DNA of 64,000 bases, taken from NCBI RefSeq assembly GCF_009363255.1, contig NZ_CP045318.1:1539501-1603500 (forward strand). The letters are read 5' to 3'. Origin of the DNA: Roseivivax sp. THAF197b (GTDB lineage Bacteria > Pseudomonadota > Alphaproteobacteria > Rhodobacterales > Rhodobacteraceae). Within the stretch, counting starts at the first letter, position 1. Each line of letters opens with the position of its first letter. This document shows, piece after piece, positions 39,352-47,229 of the stretch. Under the pieces are notes generated by a model. The model saw only the letters and a program-made list of their open reading frames with translations. It ran no database searches and had not been told where the DNA came from. The translations under genes were made by a program, and so were the position numbers.

Positions 39352-39510
39352 GAGGGGCCTCCGGGTTGCGCTGCGTCGATGGCTGCAATGGAATGAGCCG
39401 CGTGCGGGATGGGCACAGGGCATCGGAACCTCCGCCCGGCGTCAACGGAATTGCGCGTGGGCGGTCCCGGTCAGATGAAGCGGCTTGAAATCCGTGCCAC
39501 TTGCTAGCAG

Positions 39511-39546
39511 CAAAAAGGCCGCGGGCGTGATGCGCCGCGGCCTTTC
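39511..39546 (-). terminator. Terminator of rpsF-rpsR-rplI
   Basis: AAAGGCCGCGG and CCGCGGCCTTT form an 11-bp stem; on the minus strand it is followed by TTTTTG. Confidence 0.9.
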
Positions 39547-39571
39547 CAAAGCGATCGGTCGAAACCGAAGC

Positions 39572-40225
39572 TTACTTGTCGTCGTCGAGCTTTTCGTCCA
39601 GCTCTTCTTTTTCCTGCACGGCGGGCTGATCGGTGGCCTGCTCGGCCTCGGTCTCCAGCTCGTCGAGCTGAGCGGCGCCCAGATCGTCGAAGAGTTCCGC
39701 GATCTCGAACTCGGCCTGTGCCTCTTCCTCGGCGGCTGCGTCCTGGATGGAGCGGCCGGACGCCTGTAGCTCGGCCTCTTCGGGCGAGCGGGCGACGTTG
39801 AGGGTGATCGTGGTGATCACTTCGGGGTGCAGGTGCAGCTCGACCTCGTGCAGGCCCAGCTCCTTGATGGGCTCGCGGATGATGACCTGCTTGCGGTCGA
39901 CCGAGAAGCCGGCCTCCTTGCAGACCTCGGAAGCGTCACGGGTGGTGACGGAGCCGTAGAGGTTGCCACCGTCGGAGGCCTGACGAATCACGATGAACTG
40001 CTCGCCGCCGAGCTTGTCGGCCACGGCCTCGGCTTCCTTGCGGGTCTCGAGGTTGCGCGCTTCGAGATCGGCCTTCTGGCCTTCGAAAGCGGCGATGTTT
40101 TCCTTCGATGCGGTCAGGGCCTTGCCCTGCAGCAGAAGGTAGTTGCGCGCGAAGCCGGGCTTGACGTCGACGACGTCGCCCATCTGGCCGAGCTTGGCCA
40201 CGCGTTCCAGAAGAATGACTTGCAT
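39572..40225 (-). CDS. rplI: 50S ribosomal protein L9
   Basis: 217 residues against about 149 in E. coli. Residues 1-150 are normal L9: [38 protein letters not shown] and the C-terminal rRNA-binding lobe. The last 70 residues are an acidic tail rich in Glu, Asp and Ala ([20 protein letters not shown], then ending DEKLDDDK). Long L9 tails of this kind occur in Rhodobacterales. It is the last gene of rpsF-rpsR-rplI and is followed by a terminator. Confidence 0.97.
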   Translation of the reverse strand: MQVILLERVAKLGQMGDVVDVKPGFARNYLLLQGKALTASKENIAAFEGQKADLEARNLETRKEAEAVADKLGGEQFIVIRQASDGGNLYGSVTTRDASEVCKEAGFSVDRKQVIIREPIKELGLHEVELHLHPEVITTITLNVARSPEEAELQASGRSIQDAAAEEEAQAEFEIAELFDDLGAAQLDELETEAEQATDQPAVQEKEELDEKLDDDK

Positions 40226-40238
40226 GTGCGTGCTCTCC

Positions 40239-40466
40239 TTACTTCACGGCGTAGGGCAGAAGGGCGAGGAAGCGGGCGCGCTTGATGGCGCGGGCCAGTT
40301 CACGCTGCTTCTTTGCCGAGACGGCGGTGATGCGCGAGGGGACGATCTTGCCACGCTCGGAAATGTAGCGCTGCAGGAGCTTGGTGTCCTTGTAGTCGAT
40401 CTTCGGCGCGTTGTCGCCCGAGAACGGGCAGACCTTGCGGCGGCGGAAAAACGGTTTTGCTGCCAT
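40239..40466 (-). CDS. rpsR: 30S ribosomal protein S18
   Basis: 75 residues. [27 protein letters not shown] is the S18 N-terminal signature and [16 protein letters not shown] the conserved C-terminal one. S18 binds next to S6 in the small subunit. The gene is 13 nt before rplI and 25 nt after rpsF. Confidence 0.97.
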
Positions 40467-40491
40467 GGTTTATGTCCTTCTCTTCAGGCGA

Positions 40492-40848
40492 TCAGTTGCG
40501 GCGCTCGCGACGGCCGTCGCGTTCGTCACGTTTCTGCATCTGGACCGAGGGGCCTTCTTCGTGAGCGTCGACCTTGATGGTCATCACGCGCATCACGTCG
40601 TCATGCAGACGCATCAGGCGCTCCATCTCCTGCACGGCAGTCGCGGGGGCGTCCGTGCGCAGGTAGGCGTAGTGGCCCTTGCGGTTCTTGTTGATCTTGT
40701 AGGCCATGGTCTTCACGCCCCAGTACTCGGATTCGACAAGCGTGCCGCCGTTATCCGAAAGAATGGAGGAGAAGTGTTCGACGAGGCCCTCGGCCTGGGT
40801 GTTGGACAGGTCCTGGCGCGAGATAAAGACATGCTCGTAAAGCGGCAT
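40492..40848 (-). CDS. rpsF: 30S ribosomal protein S6
   Basis: 118 residues from the ATG at 40848. PLYEHVFISRQDLSNTQAEGL and WGVKTMAYKINKNRKGHYAY are typical of S6, and the Lys/Arg-rich C-terminal tail (QMQKRDERDGRRERRN) is normal. It pairs with S18. The frame extends upstream to 41142, but the extra 98 codons run through the leader and are not protein. A hairpin in the leader may be the S6:S18 control element. Confidence 0.97.
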   Translation of the reverse strand: MPLYEHVFISRQDLSNTQAEGLVEHFSSILSDNGGTLVESEYWGVKTMAYKINKNRKGHYAYLRTDAPATAVQEMERLMRLHDDVMRVMTIKVDAHEEGPSVQMQKRDERDGRRERRN

Positions 40849-40881
40849 GTGGTCTCCGTTCATATGTCGGCGCATTTCATA

Positions 40882-40911
40882 GGACAGGTATTCATCCTTC
40901 CGCCCCTGTCC
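40882..40911 (-). ncRNA. Leader hairpin of rpsF (possible S6:S18 motif)
   Basis: On the minus strand GGACAGG (40911-40905) pairs with CCTGTCC (40888-40882) around a 16-nt loop containing GGCGGAAGG, about 35 nt before the rpsF start. S6:S18 binding motifs occur before rpsF-rpsR in many bacteria; this match is by position and stem only. Confidence 0.4.
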
Positions 40912-41141
40912 ACGAGAGTCTGCGCGGGGTGATACGTCTTGCGAAAGGAGCGCTCCGTATACACGGATTGACCCATGGTGCAAGGGGCGCGGCAGGGCTT
41001 GGGCGGCGGCGTTTCGACCACGCCTGCGCGGGATTGTGGCGCAACCGAGGCAGGCTGCCCGCGCATTACCCCTTCCTTGCCCCAATGCAGTCCGAATCCG
41101 GGGATTAATTCCAATACGAGAACAATCGCAGGGTGACCCCA

Positions 41142-41381
41142 ATGGCTTATTTCAACGATCAGCACAGCACCGAATTGTCCGAGTTGCCGGTGGGCCTTTC
41201 GATCCTGGCGCGGCTCTGGTTCGGGGCGCTCGGGCTCGGCTGCCTTGCCGCGGTGCCGGGGCTCTGGATGGCGGAGACCGGATTGGCCGTGCCTGAAATG
41301 GCGCTGATCAAGCTCGGGCTGTCGGTCTTTCTGGGCGGAGCCGGTCTGGCCGCGATGGGCTGCGCGGCCCGCGCGCGCTGA
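41142..41381 (+). CDS. Small two-helix membrane protein, unknown function
   Basis: 79 residues from the ATG at 41142. Two hydrophobic segments (LARLWFGALGLGCLAAVPGLWM and ALIKLGLSVFLGGAGLAAMG) fill the protein, connected by a short loop. The N-terminal 15 residues are polar. No family recognised. It is divergent from rpsF; the stop at 41381 is 145 nt before the YceI gene, so the two could be cotranscribed. Confidence 0.6.
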   Translation: MAYFNDQHSTELSELPVGLSILARLWFGALGLGCLAAVPGLWMAETGLAVPEMALIKLGLSVFLGGAGLAAMGCAARAR

Positions 41382-41526
41382 GCCCTCTCTGCACGTACGG
41401 ACCGACACGCCGACATTTGTTCAAAATTCAACAGATGCTGTGATATCTCGGGGCCTTGGCGTTTCCGCCCGAAGGCTCAACTACTCCATCACATCACGCC
41501 AATCCGGCCAACAGATGGAGATACAG

Positions 41527-42117
41527 ATGAAGACCCTTGCCTTTGCAGCAGCCCTGACCGCCCTTCCTTTCGCAGCCCTCGCCGCGCCCGAGAAGTGGGA
41601 CCTCGATGCGAGCCACAGCCAGGTCGTGTTCAACTACAACCACCTCGGCTTCTCGACCACCTACGGCATGTTCTCCGGCTTCGAAGGCGAGATCATGTTC
41701 GACGAGGAAGATCCCGCGAACTCCTCCGTCGAGGTGTCTTTCCCGGTCATGTCGATGTTCACCGGCTGGGAAGCCCGCTTCAACCACTTCATGGCCGATG
41801 ACTTCTTCGGCGCGGAAGAGGGCGACATGGTCACCTTCACCTCCACCGGCATCGAAGTGACCGGCGAGAACACGGCCAACATCACCGGCGATCTGTCGAT
41901 GAATGGCGTGACGAAAGAGGTCGTGCTGGACGCCACGCTGAACCAGCAGATGTCGCACCCGATGGAGAACAAGCCCTGGGTCGGTTTCGACGCAACGACC
42001 ACGCTGTTGCGCTCGGACTTCAACGTCGGTGCGTTCGCGCCTTACGTCTCGGACGAAGTGCAGGTCATGATCTCGATCGAAGCGTCGAAGTCGGACGAAG
42101 ATCAGGCCGCGAAATAA
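41527..42117 (+). CDS. YceI family periplasmic protein
   Basis: 196 residues from the ATG at 41527, which has GGAG about 10 nt upstream. Signal peptide residues 1-21 (FAAALTALPFAALAAPE). The YceI pattern is clear: KWDLDASHSQVVFNYNHLGFS near the N-terminus and ITGDLSMNGVTKEVVLD in the middle. YceI proteins form a lipocalin-like barrel that binds isoprenoid quinone or polyisoprenoid. A second YceI domain occurs in the b561 fusion at 43516. A terminator follows. Confidence 0.93.
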   Translation: MKTLAFAAALTALPFAALAAPEKWDLDASHSQVVFNYNHLGFSTTYGMFSGFEGEIMFDEEDPANSSVEVSFPVMSMFTGWEARFNHFMADDFFGAEEGDMVTFTSTGIEVTGENTANITGDLSMNGVTKEVVLDATLNQQMSHPMENKPWVGFDATTTLLRSDFNVGAFAPYVSDEVQVMISIEASKSDEDQAAK

Positions 42118-42142
42118 GCGCCTCCGCTTTCTAAGCGTTTGA

Positions 42143-42175
42143 TGATGCCCGTCGGTTCGTCCGGCGGGCATTTTT
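42143..42175 (+). terminator. Terminator of the YceI gene
   Basis: ATGCCCG and CGGGCAT pair and are followed by five T residues. Confidence 0.85.
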
Positions 42176-42292
42176 CGTGAGAGTTAATCGGATGCGGCCC
42201 CACCTGGTCTTCGCGCCGAACGCTTGGTGGAAACGCCGGGACGGGGCATGCTGGCGGCATTGGTTCCCATCCCTTGGCATGAGAGGGCAAAG

Positions 42293-42673
42293 ATGACCTT
42301 CACCGAAGCAATCAAGACCTGCTTTTCCAAATATGCCACGTTCCAGGGCCGTGCCGCGCGGCCGGAATTCTGGTACTTCGCGCTGTTTCTCGTGTTGGGA
42401 AATTTCCTCTGCGGCCTGATCGACCGGGCCCTGTTCGGCACCTCTGCGGCGGGCCAGCCCGTCTCGATCCTCGGCGCGCTATTTTCGCTGGCGGTCTTTC
42501 TGCCCTGGATCGCGGTTGGCGTGCGGCGCCTGCATGATGTGAACAAATCCGGATGGTGGTATCTGCTGGTGCTGATCCCCGTCATCGGCGCCTTGGTGCT
42601 GCTCTACTTCTTCGTGCAGCGGGGGGCTGGCGGGGCCAATGATTACGGTCCGCGCGACAGGCAGCCGGTGTGA
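42293..42673 (+). CDS. DUF805 domain-containing membrane protein
   Basis: 126 residues from the ATG at 42293. The DUF805 (YhaH) pattern is intact: CFSKYATFQGRAARPEFWYF, WIAVGVRRLHDVNKSGWW and three or four membrane segments. Function unknown in the family; it is an inner-membrane protein. The stop is followed by a bidirectional terminator shared with the pseudoazurin gene on the other strand. Confidence 0.9.
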   Translation: MTFTEAIKTCFSKYATFQGRAARPEFWYFALFLVLGNFLCGLIDRALFGTSAAGQPVSILGALFSLAVFLPWIAVGVRRLHDVNKSGWWYLLVLIPVIGALVLLYFFVQRGAGGANDYGPRDRQPV

Positions 42674-42706
42674 TTGGCCGATTTGACGACGGGTGATCCG
42701 GACATG

Positions 42707-42737
42707 AAAATGCCCGCCAGAAACTGACGGGCATTTT
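42707..42737. terminator. Bidirectional terminator between DUF805 and pseudoazurin genes
   Basis: AAAATGCCCG and CGGGCATTTT form a 10-bp stem around an 11-nt loop, with T runs on both strands. Confidence 0.85.
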
Positions 42738-42761
42738 CCGTTATCGATCAAAGATGTCGGC

Positions 42762-43244
42762 TTAGCTGTTTTCGCTATCCGTATCTTCCATCTCGCCGCC
42801 TTCGGTCATGGCGCGGGCTTCCTCGACGAGTGCTTCGATCTTGTCGCCCGAGCGGCCCGGAATGCGTGCCTCGAGCACCGCATCGGCGTTCGACGTGTCT
42901 TCGCCCGCCACGATGAGCGCGGCCATGCCAAGGCCGACATGCGGCTGGCAGATCACGGCGGTGAGGCCCGCTTCGGTGATCTCGTACTCGATCTCCTGGT
43001 TGATCCGACCCTTGAAGCCTTCCTGGCCTTCGGGGATCGCCCCATCGACGGATTGCGCGTTGTGACCCTTGTCGGTGGGCACGAAGCGGATCACGTCGCC
43101 CACCTCGGCCTCGATCAGTTCCTGGCCGAAGACCATGTTGTTTCCTTCGTCGTCGCGGTTCAGCATCTCGACCTCGATCGTCTCGGCAAGTGCCGGGGAG
43201 GCGAGGGCCATTGCGGCGGTTGCAGTCATCAGAATGCGTTTCAT
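42762..43244 (-). CDS. Pseudoazurin (blue copper protein)
   Basis: 160 residues from the ATG at 43244 with a signal peptide (1-20, ending SPALA). The copper site is visible: His in DKGHNAQS, then Cys, His and Met in CQPHVGLGM. VEMLNRDDEGNNMVFGQEL and FVPTDKGHNAQSVDG match pseudoazurins. It should carry electrons in the periplasm. No nitrite reductase gene is present, so the usual denitrification link is not shown. The acidic C-terminal tail (EGGEMEDTDSENS) is longer than in known pseudoazurins. Confidence 0.92.
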   Translation of the reverse strand: MKRILMTATAAMALASPALAETIEVEMLNRDDEGNNMVFGQELIEAEVGDVIRFVPTDKGHNAQSVDGAIPEGQEGFKGRINQEIEYEITEAGLTAVICQPHVGLGMAALIVAGEDTSNADAVLEARIPGRSGDKIEALVEEARAMTEGGEMEDTDSENS

Positions 43245-43460
43245 CGCTGATTGTCCTTTCTGCTCTTTCTGCGTCTGGGGATGAGGTGGCCTGCCAACCC
43301 ATGCCCTGCCAGAGACGAGACGTCGCGGGGACTTCACGGGCTCGTGAGGCTGCGGGCTCGGGGGCTTTTGGGGCCCGGGTCCGGCCTTTGAGCGCGTTGG
43401 TGGAACTGGCGCAAGCGGGCGGATTGGGGGCAGGGCGCGCTCATCCATGGCTCAGGAACG

Positions 43461-43495
43461 AAAAACGCGCGACGGGTGGGCCGCCGCGCGTTTCT
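43461..43495 (-). terminator. Terminator of the b561-YceI gene
   Basis: AAACGCGCG and CGCGCGTTT pair around a 13-nt loop; on the minus strand TTTTT follows. Confidence 0.75.
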
Positions 43496-43515
43496 CTAAC
43501 ATAAAGCGATGAGGG

Positions 43516-44730
43516 TCAGGCGCCCGCTTCTGCATTCCGCTGGGCCGTGAGGGTCACGCGGAGGTCGACGGAGAAGCCAAGCTGGCTCTCGTCCTGGATG
43601 TTCGTGCCCACGCCGAAGGTGCGCCGGTCCATGGTCAGACGGCCATCCATCTCGGCCACGCCCTCTTCCGAGATGCTGAGCTGGAACGGCAGGGTCAGGG
43701 GTGCGGTCTCGCTCTTCAGGCTCAGCGTGCCCTGCGCCTCGTACCCGTCGGCGACCTTCACGATATCGGCCTCGTAGCGCGCACGAGGGAATTCCTCGGC
43801 CGCGAGGAAATCGGGGCCCTTGGCCTGGCCCGTGACCGACCCGAGGGTGATCGAGCCGATCGCAACCTCGACGACCACATCGCCCCAGACACCCGGCTGG
43901 TCCTGCTCCGCGAAGGTGATGTCGGCGGTCCAGTCGGCGAATTCCCCGGTCACTTCGGCGCCGTTCTGGGTAATGGCAAGCGCCAGCGTGCCGTCCTGTA
44001 CCACCCAGTCCGAGGTGACCTCGTCCAGGGCTGCGGTCTCGGTGCCGGTGTCCTTAGGCGCGTACCAGCCCGCATAGCCTGCGCCGCCCAGCACCACCGC
44101 CCAAACGGCAATCGCCGCGAAGGCGGGCAGGACATGGCCGTGACGCGTGGGCACGATGCCCGCTTCCTTGCGGCCAGGCAGCATCCGCGCCAGCGTCGCG
44201 TCCTTGTCGATGAACTGATGCTTGAGGGCGCCCAGGATATGCGCGGCAAGCGCCAGCCACAGCGTCACGTTGAAGAGGTAATGCAGGGTCGAGAAGATGC
44301 CTGCCAGCCGCTCGCTTTCGGGAATGAAGGGCAGGGATTGTCCGAAGGGCCACCAGATCGGCGCAAAGCCCGAGGTCGCGGAATGATAGGCCCAGCCGGT
44401 CAGCGGGATCAGGATGATCGAGCCATAAAGCAGCCAATGGGCGGCATCGGCAGCGAAGGTCTCAAACTTTCGCTCGAGATGCAGCGGCACGGGCTTGGGC
44501 TGCGACAGCGCCCAGAAGATGCGCAGGATGGCCACGATCAGGATGGTCACACCCAGAGTCTTGTGGATCGAGAAGGCGGTCTTCTTCAGCGCGATCTCCG
44601 CCTCGCCGCCAAGCGGCAGCCACTCGGCCCAGAGACCCAGCGCGATATTGGCGATCATGCCGAGGGCGACGATCCAGTGGAAGGATTTGGCGACCCAACC
44701 GTAGCGGGTCTGTGTATTTCCGGCAGGCAT
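43516..44730 (-). CDS. Cytochrome b561 fused to a C-terminal YceI domain
   Basis: 404 residues from the ATG at 44730. Residues 1-190 are a cytochrome b561 of the bacterial type with four membrane helices; likely heme histidines are in KSFHWIVAL, FSIHKTLGV and the segments AAHWLLYG and LAAHILGAL. A fifth helix (FAAIAVWAVVLGGAGYAGW) leads into a YceI domain (about 225-404: IVKVADGYEAQGTLSLKSE, TMDRRTFGVGTN) facing the periplasm. The pair could hand quinol electrons from the membrane to a quinone-binding barrel. A separate YceI gene lies nearby. Confidence 0.9.
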   Translation of the reverse strand: MPAGNTQTRYGWVAKSFHWIVALGMIANIALGLWAEWLPLGGEAEIALKKTAFSIHKTLGVTILIVAILRIFWALSQPKPVPLHLERKFETFAADAAHWLLYGSIILIPLTGWAYHSATSGFAPIWWPFGQSLPFIPESERLAGIFSTLHYLFNVTLWLALAAHILGALKHQFIDKDATLARMLPGRKEAGIVPTRHGHVLPAFAAIAVWAVVLGGAGYAGWYAPKDTGTETAALDEVTSDWVVQDGTLALAITQNGAEVTGEFADWTADITFAEQDQPGVWGDVVVEVAIGSITLGSVTGQAKGPDFLAAEEFPRARYEADIVKVADGYEAQGTLSLKSETAPLTLPFQLSISEEGVAEMDGRLTMDRRTFGVGTNIQDESQLGFSVDLRVTLTAQRNAEAGA

Positions 44731-44930
44731 GGAGGCGTGTCCCCGTTCGTTTGGATCAGGATGCGTTGCGGTGTGAAATAAGGGACTTGGTGGCGGGGAC
44801 AATCGCGCACGCTCGCACAGAAGATGCGCATCCCGTTGCGCCCTCCGCCCGCGCCCGGTACACCCCCGGTCAACGTTATGTGCGCCAGCGGCCCGACAAG
44901 AGGCCGAGGGACAGACAATCGGAGGACCAT

Positions 44931-45863
44931 ATGAGCCGCGCTTTCCTCTTTCCGGGCCAGGGCGCCCAGGCCATCGGCATGGGCCGTGATCTGGCGGAGG
45001 CCTATCCGGCGGCCCGCGCCGTCTTCGACGAGGTGGATGACGCGCTGGGGGAAAAGCTCTCGGCGCTGATCTGGGAGGGCGAGGCCGACAAGCTGACCCT
45101 GACCGAGAACGCGCAGCCCGCGCTGATGGCCACCTCGATGGCGGCGATGCGCGCGCTCGAGGCCGAGGGGATCAAGGTCACGGATGCCGATTACGTGGCG
45201 GGCCATTCGCTCGGGGAATATTCGGCGCTGGCCGCCGCCGGGGCGCTCAGCGTGGCAGATTGCGCCCGCGCGCTGCGGATCCGCGGCCGCGCCATGCAGG
45301 AGGCCGTGCCCGTGGGCCAAGGCGCCATGGCGGCGATCCTCGGGCTCGATATCGACGCGGTTCGCGCGATCGCAGCTGAGGCCGCCGAGGGCGACGTCTG
45401 TGCTGCGGCCAATGACAACGATCCCGCGCAGGTGGTGATCTCCGGGCACAAGGCGGCGGTGGAACGCGCCGCGGCGCTCGCCAAGGAGAAGGGCGCCAAG
45501 CGCGCGCTGATGCTGCCGGTCTCGGCCCCGTTCCATTGCAGCCTGATGGCGCCTGCCGCGCGCGTGATGGAAGAGGCACTGTCCGAGATCAATATCAGCG
45601 CGCCCGCCGTGCCCGTGGTGGCCAATGTGCGCGCCGAGGCGGTCAGCGATCCCGATGCGATCCGCGCGCTGCTGATCGAACAGGTCACCGGTGTGGTGCG
45701 CTGGCGCGAAAGCGTGATCTGGATGGCCGCGCAGGGCGTCGATGCCTTCTGGGAAGTGGGCGCCGGGAAGGCGTTGTCGGGCATGGTCCGCCGCATCGCC
45801 AAGGAGGCCGAGACGCGGGCCGTGGGCACACCGGCCGATGTGACGGCTGCCGCCGCGGGATAA
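44931..45863 (+). CDS. fabD: Malonyl-CoA:ACP transacylase
   Basis: 310 residues. It loads malonyl groups onto ACP for fatty acid synthesis. LFPGQGAQAIGMGRDL begins the protein, the nucleophile Ser93 sits in GHSLGEYSALAAAG, and the catalytic His is in SAPFHCSLM. GGAGG lies just before the ATG at 44931; the longer frame from 44712 has no match. It begins the fabD-fabG-acpP cluster and is divergent from the b561-YceI gene. Confidence 0.97.
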   Translation: MSRAFLFPGQGAQAIGMGRDLAEAYPAARAVFDEVDDALGEKLSALIWEGEADKLTLTENAQPALMATSMAAMRALEAEGIKVTDADYVAGHSLGEYSALAAAGALSVADCARALRIRGRAMQEAVPVGQGAMAAILGLDIDAVRAIAAEAAEGDVCAAANDNDPAQVVISGHKAAVERAAALAKEKGAKRALMLPVSAPFHCSLMAPAARVMEEALSEINISAPAVPVVANVRAEAVSDPDAIRALLIEQVTGVVRWRESVIWMAAQGVDAFWEVGAGKALSGMVRRIAKEAETRAVGTPADVTAAAAG

Positions 45864-45872
45864 GGCCGAAAA

Positions 45873-45907
45873 GGGCCCGCCCGGGCCCGATGAGGTGGCA
45901 CCACCTC
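45873..45907 (+). other. Tandem hairpins between fabD and fabG
   Basis: GGGCCC/GGGCCC around GCCC (45873-45888), then GAGGTGG/CCACCTC (45892-45907). No T run follows. They lie in the 94-nt gap and could adjust fabG and acpP levels or mRNA stability. Confidence 0.4.
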
Positions 45908-45957
45908 GAGACGGAATTGAGCGCGCTCGGGAAGCGCCGGAGATGGGAGAGACGGAC

Positions 45958-46695
45958 ATGTTCGATCTGACGGGAAAATCGGCGCTGATTACCGGCGCCT
46001 CTGGTGGCATCGGAGGCGAGATCGCCCGTGCGCTGCACGGCGCCGGGGCCAATGTGGGCCTTTCGGGCACCCGCGAGGCGCCGCTTCAGGCGCTGGCCGA
46101 GGAGCTGGGCGAGCGCGCCTTCGTGCTGCCCTGCAACCTCTCGGATGCCGATGCCGTGGCCGCGCTGCCGAAACAGGCCGCGGAGGCGATGGGCGCCGTC
46201 GATATCCTCGTGAACAATGCGGGTATCACCCGCGACAACATCTTCATGCGGATGTCGGATGACGAATGGCAATCGGTGCTCGATGTAAATCTCACGGCGA
46301 CCTTCAAACTCTGCAAGGGCGTGATGCGCGGCATGATGAAGGCGCGCTGGGGCCGGATCGTGAATATCTCGTCCATCGTGGGGGCCACCGGCAATCCCGG
46401 TCAGGCGAACTATGCCGCGGCCAAGGCAGGCATGGTCGGCATGTCCAAATCGCTGGCCTACGAGGTCGCCACGCGCAACATCACCGTCAACGCCGTGGCG
46501 CCGGGCTTCATCGAAACCGCGATGACAGAAAAGCTCAATGACGAGCAGAAAGGCCAGATCATGGGCCAGATCCCCATGGCGCGCATGGGCACGCCCGAGG
46601 AGATCGCAGCGGCGGTTCTCTACTTGTCGAGCCCGGAGGCGGGCTATGTCACGGGAACGACCCTGCACGTCAATGGCGGCATGGCGATGCTCTAA
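45958..46695 (+). CDS. fabG: 3-oxoacyl-ACP reductase
   Basis: 245 residues from the ATG at 45958, preceded by GGGAGAG. It reduces beta-ketoacyl-ACP with NADPH. TGASGGIGGEIA is the cofactor loop, NNAGITRDNIFMRM the NNAG motif, and the triad serine, tyrosine and lysine lie in VNISSIVG and NYAAAKAGM. It stands between fabD and acpP in the usual order. Confidence 0.97.
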   Translation: MFDLTGKSALITGASGGIGGEIARALHGAGANVGLSGTREAPLQALAEELGERAFVLPCNLSDADAVAALPKQAAEAMGAVDILVNNAGITRDNIFMRMSDDEWQSVLDVNLTATFKLCKGVMRGMMKARWGRIVNISSIVGATGNPGQANYAAAKAGMVGMSKSLAYEVATRNITVNAVAPGFIETAMTEKLNDEQKGQIMGQIPMARMGTPEEIAAAVLYLSSPEAGYVTGTTLHVNGGMAML

Positions 46696-46805
46696 GAGTC
46701 GGCTTGACGCCGGGGCCGGAAACCGTTTGCCTCTGCCGGACGCTGTGGTAAGAGCGCAGCCAGTTTTGGAACCGGGACAACGATCCGGGCCTGACACCCT
46801 TCACC

Positions 46806-46821
46806 CCCGGGCAACCGGGGA
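46806..46821 (+). other. Hairpin in the acpP leader
   Basis: CCCCGG and CCGGGG pair around a GCAA tetraloop (GNRA type), 72 nt before the acpP start. Confidence 0.4.
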
Positions 46822-46892
46822 CATCGCCGCTTCGGGACGTTTCGGAGCGGCACATTGGGCCAAGGTGCCCGGACAACGATGAGGAAGTGACA

Positions 46893-47126
46893 ATGAGCGA
46901 CATCGAAGATCGCGTGCGCAAGATTGTGGTCGAGCATCTTGGCGTGGAAGAGGACAAAGTGGTCGAGAACGCATCGTTCATCGACGACCTGGGCGCAGAC
47001 AGCCTCGACACCGTCGAGCTGGTCATGGCCTTCGAAGAGGAATTCGGTATCGAAATCCCCGACGACGCCGCCGAGACGATCCAGACCTTTGGCGATGCGG
47101 TGAAGTTCATCAAGGAAGCCGCGTAA
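46893..47126 (+). CDS. acpP: Acyl carrier protein
   Basis: 77 residues from the ATG at 46893, with GAGGAAG just upstream. The phosphopantetheine site is [10 protein letters not shown] with Ser37, and the protein is acidic as expected. ACP carries growing acyl chains. It ends the fab cluster at a terminator; fabF, which follows acpP in many bacteria, is absent here. Confidence 0.97.
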   Translation: MSDIEDRVRKIVVEHLGVEEDKVVENASFIDDLGADSLDTVELVMAFEEEFGIEIPDDAAETIQTFGDAVKFIKEAA

Positions 47127-47153
47127 GCGCCCTTGAACGCAACCGAATGATTG

Positions 47154-47186
47154 AAAACGGCGTCCCGCTCGGGGCGCCGTTTTTTC
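47154..47186 (+). terminator. Terminator of fabD-fabG-acpP
   Basis: AAAACGGCG-CCC and GGG-CGCCGTTTT form a stem followed by a T run. Confidence 0.9.
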
Positions 47187-47229
47187 GTGGCACCACAAGG
47201 TCGAAATCGGGGTGGCGGACCGTGCGGGC

